In this document: piece by piece, positions 58,970-64,000 of the stretch | Numbering within the stretch: the first letter of the stretch is position 1 | Layout: every line of letters begins with the position of its first letter | Source of the DNA: Nostoc sp. PCC 7524 | GTDB lineage: Bacteria > Cyanobacteriota > Cyanobacteriia > Cyanobacteriales > Nostocaceae | NCBI RefSeq assembly: GCF_000316645.1 | Contig: NC_019677.1 | Span: 1 to 64,000 of the forward strand | DNA: 64,000 nt | Reading direction: 5' to 3' | Notes under the pieces: generated by a model | Database searches by the model: none | Told to the model about the DNA's origin: nothing | What the model saw: only the letters and a program-made list of their open reading frames with translations | Made by a program: the position numbers and the translations under genes

Positions 58970-59509
58970 ATGCTTTCAGCTATTTTTTCTCAGTTTTCCT
59001 GCTTTGGTTTCTCCGGCTCTCGCAAGTGGGGTCAGTCTCCTGCTCCTTTGTCTCTGGCTGCGGCGGCTGTCCCCTCTGGCTCTCGCGTGTTGGTCGGGTG
59101 TGCGGCTGGTGTCGATGCGTTTTTCCGTTCGGCCTTCCCGGCTGCTGAGGTGTTCGCGGTTTCTTCTGGTGTGTGGGGTGTGGGTCGTGGTGCTTTCGCG
59201 GCTCGGTCTGTGGCGTGTGTCCGTGCCGTTGCTGCTGGTGGTGGCCTGTGGGTTTCGTTCCCCAGTTCCCCCTGCCCGGTTGGCCTCGTTCCCTCTAGTT
59301 CTCAGTCGCGCTGTTTTTCCGGCCGCGGCTCTGGGTCTTGGGCTTCTCTTGCGTTTGCCCTTGGGTCTGGTCTGCCTTGCGTCGTTTTCCTGGGGTCGCT
59401 GCCTGTTCCGGCTGGCTGGGGTCTGTTTCCTCTGCTTGGCTTAAAAGGTTGGTTTGGTTGTTCTCAAGTTGTTGGCCAACCGTCGCCAGTTCAGTTGTCT
59501 CTGTTCTAG
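58970..59509 (+). CDS. SLOG/DprA-like nucleotide-binding protein
   Basis: A 179-residue protein. GSRVLVGCAAGVD (about 37-49) and, further on, VSFPSSPCP, SRCFSGRGSGSWASLAFALG (about 113-134) recall the DprA/LOG (SLOG) Rossmann fold, which binds nucleotides or DNA. Length is short for DprA itself; it looks like the single-domain plasmid type. It lies just after operator site 1. Its last 215 bases overlap the RHH gene on the other strand. Composition is GC-rich, unlike most of the window. Confidence 0.6.
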   Translation: MLSAIFSQFSCFGFSGSRKWGQSPAPLSLAAAAVPSGSRVLVGCAAGVDAFFRSAFPAAEVFAVSSGVWGVGRGAFAARSVACVRAVAAGGGLWVSFPSSPCPVGLVPSSSQSRCFSGRGSGSWASLAFALGSGLPCVVFLGSLPVPAGWGLFPLLGLKGWFGCSQVVGQPSPVQLSLF

Positions 59510-59726
59510 TCAGTTCGGCGGCTTTGTGTCGCTCTATCTTTTCAGCGATCGCCTCACGCACAAATTCAGGGTAATCCTTCCCCAAGCTTTCCAAAAATTG
59601 TTTAGTCGATGATGTCAGCCTCACGCTGATTTTTTCGGTCAAAGGCTCATCACCTTTAGCCTGAAATTGATGCTTTTCTAGTTCTGGGTTGCCTCCAGGT
59701 CTGCCACTGCTTAAAGTTCCTGCCAT
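59295..59726 (-). CDS. RHH repressor, likely regulator of the operator set
   Basis: A 143-residue protein from MAGTLSSGRPGG (GTGAGAG lies 8-14 nt upstream; an ATG 15 bases earlier is open). The beta strand and helices of the RHH fold are EKISVRLTSSTKQFLESLGKDYPEFVREAIAEKIERHK (about 31-68). The C-terminal 70 residues are low-complexity and antisense to the SLOG gene. An operator half-site with TATAAT lies 27 bp upstream, so autorepression is likely. Confidence 0.7.
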   Translation of the reverse strand: MAGTLSSGRPGGNPELEKHQFQAKGDEPLTEKISVRLTSSTKQFLESLGKDYPEFVREAIAEKIERHKAAELTRTETTELATVGQQLENNQTNLLSQAEETDPSQPEQAATPGKRRKADQTQGQTQEKPKTQSRGRKNSATEN

Positions 59727-59752
59727 TTTTATTACTCTCACGTTGCCGCCAC

Positions 59753-59768
59753 ATTATAGCGTGTCTAC
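59753..59768 (-). promoter_or_regulatory. Regulon operator, half-site
   Basis: ATTATAGCGTGTCTAC, one arm and centre of the operator; read leftward it gives TATAAT before the RHH gene. Confidence 0.6.
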
Positions 59769-59804
59769 AATTTGAAATTTCTGTAAAGATTGCTGTTTTT
59801 GGTT

Positions 59805-59830
59805 ATTATAGCGTGTCTACACGCTATAAT
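59805..59830. promoter_or_regulatory. Regulon operator, best palindrome
   Basis: ATTATAGCGTG and CACGCTATAAT are perfect inverted arms around TCTA. TATAAT on the right arm serves the gene at 59863; the left arm offers the same leftward. Confidence 0.75.
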
Positions 59831-59862
59831 GGTTACATAACACAAAACAAGGTATTCGACCA

Positions 59863-60063
59863 ATGACACCTGATAAAACTTTACCCGCTTGGATTTTTGT
59901 CCCCAGTCTCGACGACTATGTAGAGATAGTAGGTGGGAAGTGTGAACTGATTGATGGAAAAAGATATTTAAGAATTGTCTGTGCAGATTCTCAAGGCAAT
60001 GAGGTTTTATTAAACCCTTCAGATTTACAAATTTACTTTGAACGTTGTGCCATCTCTTTCTAA
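59863..60063 (+). CDS. Hypothetical protein, operator-controlled
   Basis: A 66-residue protein (WIFVPSLDDYVEIVGGKCEL, LRIVCADSQGNEVLLNPSDL), apparently a small beta-barrel. The start follows the leader AAGGTATTCGACCA, shared with two other genes. Operator and -10 lie 33-58 bp upstream. Confidence 0.6.
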   Translation: MTPDKTLPAWIFVPSLDDYVEIVGGKCELIDGKRYLRIVCADSQGNEVLLNPSDLQIYFERCAISF

Positions 60064-60156
60064 TTAATAAATCTGCGATCCCTTTGGGGTCGCTCTCTCT
60101 TCTCTTCGAGACGCTACGCGAACACTTCATCCTCTAAGAATTTGGCAAATGTATCT

Positions 60157-60309
60157 ATGCTGAAATTTCAGGCTGATTTAATCGATACAGAAGGCAAGCT
60201 AAAAATAGTTGAGTTTGAGTTTCAACAATCAACAATAAACGATTACCAACTCAGACAAATTATTGCCAAAGAATTACCAGGATGGCAATTACTTAGTATT
60301 TGGTACTAG
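60157..60309 (+). CDS. Small hypothetical protein
   Basis: A 50-residue protein, MLKFQADLIDTEGKLKIVEF then helical to LLSIWY. It is placed between the 66-residue gene and ardA and preceded by CCTCTAAGAAT. No ribosome site stands out. Confidence 0.45.
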   Translation: MLKFQADLIDTEGKLKIVEFEFQQSTINDYQLRQIIAKELPGWQLLSIWY

Positions 60310-60367
60310 CTCTAAAGCGATCGCTCTCTCGCTTCATTTCCTCTAAGAATATTTAAGGTATCCGACC

Positions 60368-61168
60368 ATGCAATTAGTTTTCAATTCAGAATCAGAAGCT
60401 TTGGCCGTAGCTGAACAACTTTATAATATTCAACAAATAGGTAAAATTTTAATTCCTGCTAACAAAACAATTGATTATCAAGCTTTGGAATTAGCTGTCA
60501 ATTTGGCGGGTGTGACCTTCCCAGTTTTCAGTTTCCCTATTATCAGCAGTTTTAAATGCCGTTTACCTTTTCCTCAACAGGAGAGAGAATGCACCTGTAG
60601 TAAATCACCTAAAATTTATGTAGCTTGCTTATCTGCATACAATAACGGGCATTTACACGGGCTTTGGATTGACGCAACCCAAGACCCAGAAGACATAGAG
60701 GATGATATTAAATGGATGCTTTCATGGTCGCCTGTAGCAGATGATGAACCCTGCGAAGAATGGGCGATACATGATTATGAAAACTTTGCTGATTTCTCAT
60801 TACGTGAATATGAAAGTCTGCAATATATCAGCAAATTAGCCCAAGCATTATATTATGCCGATGATGCTGATGCAATGGCGGCTTGGCTTAATTATGCAAA
60901 AGATGTAATTCATGAGCCAGATATTGAGAAATTAGCAGAAGAATTTAGTAGTTATTATTGTGGTCACTGGGAATCAGAGAGGGATTTTGTTTTAAAATCC
61001 GATGAAATTGAAAGTGTGTATAATTGGTCAGAATTTGAGAAAAATTTCCTCTTTTGGTCGCAGCATATTGATTGGGATTCAGTAGCTCGTGAGTTATTTC
61101 TTCAGGGCTACGATTCGGTAAAAGCTTCACCTCATGGCGTTTACGTTTTTCGTGAATATCACGGCTGA
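60368..61168 (+). CDS. ardA: Anti-restriction protein ArdA
   Basis: A 266-residue protein. The ArdA signature is clear: KIYVACLSAYNNGHLHGLWID, then acidic blocks (DPEDIEDDI, EEWAIHDYENF, about 120-140). The protein mimics B-form DNA and inhibits type I restriction enzymes in a new host. The first 75 residues look like an added domain. It shares the GGTATCCGACC leader with operator-controlled genes. Confidence 0.85.
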   Translation: MQLVFNSESEALAVAEQLYNIQQIGKILIPANKTIDYQALELAVNLAGVTFPVFSFPIISSFKCRLPFPQQERECTCSKSPKIYVACLSAYNNGHLHGLWIDATQDPEDIEDDIKWMLSWSPVADDEPCEEWAIHDYENFADFSLREYESLQYISKLAQALYYADDADAMAAWLNYAKDVIHEPDIEKLAEEFSSYYCGHWESERDFVLKSDEIESVYNWSEFEKNFLFWSQHIDWDSVARELFLQGYDSVKASPHGVYVFREYHG

Positions 61169-61223
61169 TTTATCAACAAGCGATCCCATTGGGATCGCCT
61201 TATCGCTTCATTTACCATAAAGT

Positions 61224-61688
61224 ATGCAAGTATCTTCAGAACTTCAAAGCCAAATATTTAGCAAGTATTTAATCGCTGAATTACTTTACCAACTCAACCG
61301 ATTTAAATGGGCTGATAACTTTTCTCGGCATGAATTAGTAATTGAACCTTGGGCGAATGGCTTATGGGTAAAGCAAGCTGGGCTGATTAGTTATCATGAT
61401 TTAGCTGATGCTCTAAAACAAGAAGCTGAAGCAAAGGCTTATAATTTATCGGTTCAACAAATCAAACAAGGTAGATTTTTAGTTTCCTCATCTCAAAACC
61501 CCAATAAAAATTACTTTGTGCAATTCAATCGCGGTCTTGGTTGGAATTGCAACTGTATGAGATATAAATGTTGGAATAACAGGATGAGTGAAGAATTACC
61601 CCAGTTGTTTCAGGCATTGAATGGTAAAATTTTCTGCCATCATATAGTGGCTGCTCATGATTTTGACGTAACAATTTCAAGACGCTAA
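61224..61688 (+). CDS. SWIM-like zinc-finger protein
   Basis: A 154-residue protein. CNCMRYKCW...CHHIVAAH (about 108-145) resembles the SWIM zinc-finger pattern (CxC...CxH). The N-terminal helical part is unassigned. It could bind DNA or protein partners in this early region. It lies 55 bp after ardA, same strand. Confidence 0.55.
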   Translation: MQVSSELQSQIFSKYLIAELLYQLNRFKWADNFSRHELVIEPWANGLWVKQAGLISYHDLADALKQEAEAKAYNLSVQQIKQGRFLVSSSQNPNKNYFVQFNRGLGWNCNCMRYKCWNNRMSEELPQLFQALNGKIFCHHIVAAHDFDVTISRR

Positions 61689-61743
61689 TCACAGTTAGTT
61701 GTGTAAGCATCAATCCTCTTTTATCCTCTAAGAATTTATACCA

Positions 61744-62133
61744 ATGCAAGCGGCTCACTGTGCTTTAGTGGTAGCCCTGAAATATTTACCAGATGATCCA
61801 AATTTGGTGATTGCACGAACGCATCTAGAAGCAGCGATCGCACTCTCTGGTCAATACCACAAAGCAAAATATAGCATCTTTTGGCTAACATCAAAAGCTA
61901 ACATCAAACGCAGAGTTACACAGCAATTGAATGAGTTAGCATTTGATACATATTCACACATGATTGAATTAGCTAATACCCTAGAACAATATGCAATTGC
62001 TAAAAGCTCCCTCAATGCTCCACCTCCTAAAAATTGGCAAGCTTTAATTCATAATCTAGATTGTGCTTTTGAATGGATTAATCGAGAACACCTACAAGAA
62101 ATTCAAGCCAAGCAGTTAATTTTAATATCTTAA
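61744..62133 (+). CDS. Hypothetical helical protein
   Basis: A 129-residue protein composed of long helices (HCALVVALKYLPDDPNLVIA, RRVTQQLNELAFDTYSHMIELANTLEQ). No motif. It is preceded by CCTCTAAGAATTTATACC. Confidence 0.5.
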   Translation: MQAAHCALVVALKYLPDDPNLVIARTHLEAAIALSGQYHKAKYSIFWLTSKANIKRRVTQQLNELAFDTYSHMIELANTLEQYAIAKSSLNAPPPKNWQALIHNLDCAFEWINREHLQEIQAKQLILIS

Positions 62134-62206
62134 GTTTTAGAGCGATCGCTTTATTGGGGTGATCGCTTTTCCTCTAAGAATTTATGAAATTTGTGTAAAC
62201 TATGCC

Positions 62207-62232
62207 ATTATAGCTTGTCTACGCGCTATAAT
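62207..62232. promoter_or_regulatory. Regulon operator, site 4
   Basis: ATTATAGCTTG...CGCGCTATAAT; TATAAT lies about 36 bp before the start at 62268. Confidence 0.7.
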
Positions 62233-62267
62233 AAATTGTATAGACCTTAGAAAAAGGTATCCGACCA

Positions 62268-62978
62268 ATGACCAGATTCTCTGCTAAAGCTCATACTCGC
62301 ACTGATTACAGTTATTCAATTTTTCACCAATCTTTATTACATGAAGATAACAGCGAAGATTACGCACTTCGCCACATTTACAGCCTAGAAAATACCAAAG
62401 TATTGCTGACAAAATGGGGCTGGACACCAGAACAAATTAAAGCTGGGATTGATTACGCCACTATTGATGTATATAGAAATTTTGTATATTTACACATCCC
62501 CAATAAAATTGAAAAGCGTGGTCAATTCATCAAAATTCGTGGTATTTCTCGCTTCATTTCCAAAGCAGATTATGTAGAAGTTTTGATTAACCGTTCTTGG
62601 GCTAAAGCTGATCCATATAAATTAGAACTAGGGAACGATTGGGATGAATTGATAGCTCGTGGTAATACTGGTGACTTCTACGAGGTCAAATTATATCAAT
62701 ATGAAATTACCTGCACTTGTCACGCTTATAGCGGTTTAGAAAAAGCTTTTAACCAGGATGCAGTCGCTACAAAACATTTGATGCTAAACGCCAGAACTCA
62801 GGGACAAATACCTGATAAACACATCTTTGCAGTTTGGAAGTATTTAGGGTGTGAGACTTTACGCCAGTATGAGTATTGCTGGCTGGAACGTAAAGAAGCA
62901 GCTATGAGGGAGCAAAAAAAATACTCATGGAAATTTCACCCTGAGCCAGAACGTGACGCAGAGTTACTTGACTGGTAA
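62268..62978 (+). CDS. SWIM-like protein, operator-controlled
   Basis: A 236-residue protein. CTCHAYSG...ATKHLMLNA (about 147-175) resembles a SWIM zinc finger, as in the protein at 61224, though the rest differs. The middle (KRGQFIKIRGISRFISKADYVEVLINRSW) is beta-rich. The leader AAGGTATCCGACCA and operator lie upstream, so the RHH repressor probably controls it. Confidence 0.6.
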   Translation: MTRFSAKAHTRTDYSYSIFHQSLLHEDNSEDYALRHIYSLENTKVLLTKWGWTPEQIKAGIDYATIDVYRNFVYLHIPNKIEKRGQFIKIRGISRFISKADYVEVLINRSWAKADPYKLELGNDWDELIARGNTGDFYEVKLYQYEITCTCHAYSGLEKAFNQDAVATKHLMLNARTQGQIPDKHIFAVWKYLGCETLRQYEYCWLERKEAAMREQKKYSWKFHPEPERDAELLDW

Positions 62979-63105
62979 ACATTAAACTGGCCGCCAGCCC
63001 ACAGCCGCTAAGAGAGGGTATTGAATCGGGGACAGGTATCCGACCAAAGATATTTTCCCCGATTGCCAAAATAGGCCATTCAATCATAACAAATAGGACA
63101 CTTTT

Positions 63106-63255
63106 ATGAACGAAGAACTGAGCGAATTAATTAACGCTGATTACCCACTATCTGATCCAAGTTGGGATTACTCACAGATTTGGACTCACTCTCAGGAAGC
63201 AGCAGCGCAGTTGCAACAGCATACAGGCGATCGCACCTATAAAATTTTCCTCTAA
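63106..63255 (+). CDS. Small hypothetical protein
   Basis: A 49-residue acidic protein (MNEELSELINADYPLSDPSWDY start). Its stop codon lies inside the dispersed motif TTCCTCTAAGAA. It is 12 bp before the ERF gene. A GGTATCCGACCA box is 58 bp upstream. Confidence 0.5.
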   Translation: MNEELSELINADYPLSDPSWDYSQIWTHSQEAAAQLQQHTGDRTYKIFL

Positions 63256-63267
63256 GAATTTGCAACC

Positions 63268-63951
63268 ATGACACAAACACCACAACTGAATGCAGCCTTG
63301 GCCAAAGCTAAAGCACAAATACCAGCTATTTTGGCCAATCGTAATGTAAAAATCCCTACAAAGACAGGCAGAGAAATTAATTTTACATACGCTGAACTTG
63401 AAGAAATTCAGCCCAAGATTACACCTGTATTATCTGCCTGTGGCCTAGCGATCGCTCATCAGATGACCTTTGTAGAAAGTAGGTATTGCTTGGTTTCTAC
63501 ACTTCGCCATGAAAGCGGCGAACAGATAGATTCTGTATTTCCCCTCCCTGGCGACTTTAATGATGCAAAGGAATTGGGAATACAAATTAGTTACGGTAGA
63601 AGATATAACACTTTATGCCTTTTGGATATTACCGTAGTTGATAGCCAAAACTGGGAAGAGGTTAAACGTAAAATCGGTAAGGAAATCAGACAAGAGGCTG
63701 GACTTATTCAGAAACCTAAAGAGAAGGAAGGCTCAATTTTACATGACATGGCTGGCGTATCAGGTGTACAGACCATATCTGAGGGACAGATTAAAAGACT
63801 GTGGGCGATCGCAAGGAATGAATTGCACCTATCAGAATCAGATGTGAGATCAGTGCTGGCAGGATTTCAACTTGAACGCACTGCTGATATACCTACAAAC
63901 AAGTACGATGCTGTAATCGAATCCATGAAAAACTACGCTACAAAATTTTGA
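63268..63951 (+). CDS. ERF-family single-strand annealing recombinase
   Basis: A 227-residue protein with the ERF pattern: INFTYAELEEIQPKITPVLSACGLAIAHQ, then GIQISYGRRYNTLCLLDI (about 110-128). ERF proteins anneal complementary single strands and occur in phages and plasmids. It ends 49 bp before the window edge. Confidence 0.85.
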   Translation: MTQTPQLNAALAKAKAQIPAILANRNVKIPTKTGREINFTYAELEEIQPKITPVLSACGLAIAHQMTFVESRYCLVSTLRHESGEQIDSVFPLPGDFNDAKELGIQISYGRRYNTLCLLDITVVDSQNWEEVKRKIGKEIRQEAGLIQKPKEKEGSILHDMAGVSGVQTISEGQIKRLWAIARNELHLSESDVRSVLAGFQLERTADIPTNKYDAVIESMKNYATKF

Positions 63952-64000
63952 CAGTCAATTTGGGAGTATCGCAGTAAACCCTGGTTAGTTATTAGCCAGG

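Overview
The window looks like part of a large plasmid from a filamentous, Nostoc/Anabaena-type cyanobacterium. Four things point there: dense HIP1 octamers (GCGATCGC), heptamer repeats (GGCAGAA) and small dispersed repeats; the linked nucA/nuiA nuclease-inhibitor pair; a long plasmid-type tRNA array; and a plasmid backbone (dnaB-like helicase, iterons, integrase, ardA, an ERF recombinase). No rRNA or core ribosomal genes are present.

Region by region: (1) 198-3014 is a minus-strand array of 28 tRNA genes covering every amino acid except Cys. It includes an amber-reading CUA tRNA, three Leu tRNAs with short variable arms, six genes with a hairpin insertion at the same T-loop position, and a tRNA-Ser(GCU) split by a 347-bp MITE. 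A TTGACA/TAGTAT promoter drives it, and an HNH nuclease gene lies upstream. (2) 3.8-10.7 kb holds small, mostly secreted or unknown proteins, an ssl1498-type light-harvesting-like gene and a Tat-exported GMC-type oxidoreductase. (3) 11.0-13.7 kb is a CRISPR array with no adjacent cas genes (38 repeats), followed by arfB. (4) 14.6-15.8 kb and 45.2-46.4 kb carry two diverged copies of an uncharacterised cassette: an acidic microprotein, a terminator, then a protein of about 103 residues, each next to a ribbon-helix-helix gene. (5) 16-25.7 kb holds a tyrosine recombinase, nuiA/nucA and assorted enzymes. (6) 24.5-41.4 kb is a type III-B CRISPR locus: WYL regulator, csx18, cas1, cas2, an array of 63 repeats, cas10(cmr2)-cmr3-cmr4-cmr5-cmr6/cmr1 fusion, and a CARF-HEPN effector. 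A NERD-helicase follows. (7) 47.4-48.8 kb is a complete IS701-type insertion sequence inside a dispersed motif. (8) 49.8-57.8 kb is a replication module: dnaB, an upstream winged-helix gene containing six 20-bp iterons, an XRE regulator and an SNF2-like helicase. (9) 57.9-59.5 kb is a GC-rich island with large inverted repeats and a SLOG/DprA-like gene. (10) 59.3-64 kb carries an RHH repressor, ardA, several unknown genes and an ERF-family recombinase, much like an early-expressed anti-restriction region.

The RHH repressor, the SLOG gene and two further genes share a near-palindromic 26-bp operator whose arms contain the -10 hexamer. This suggests one autoregulated plasmid regulon. The type III locus would make crRNAs, recognise foreign transcripts, and through the Cas10 palm probably signal to the CARF-HEPN RNase. 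No cas6 is visible, so repeat processing must come from elsewhere. All functions are read from sequence motifs; no database search was possible.
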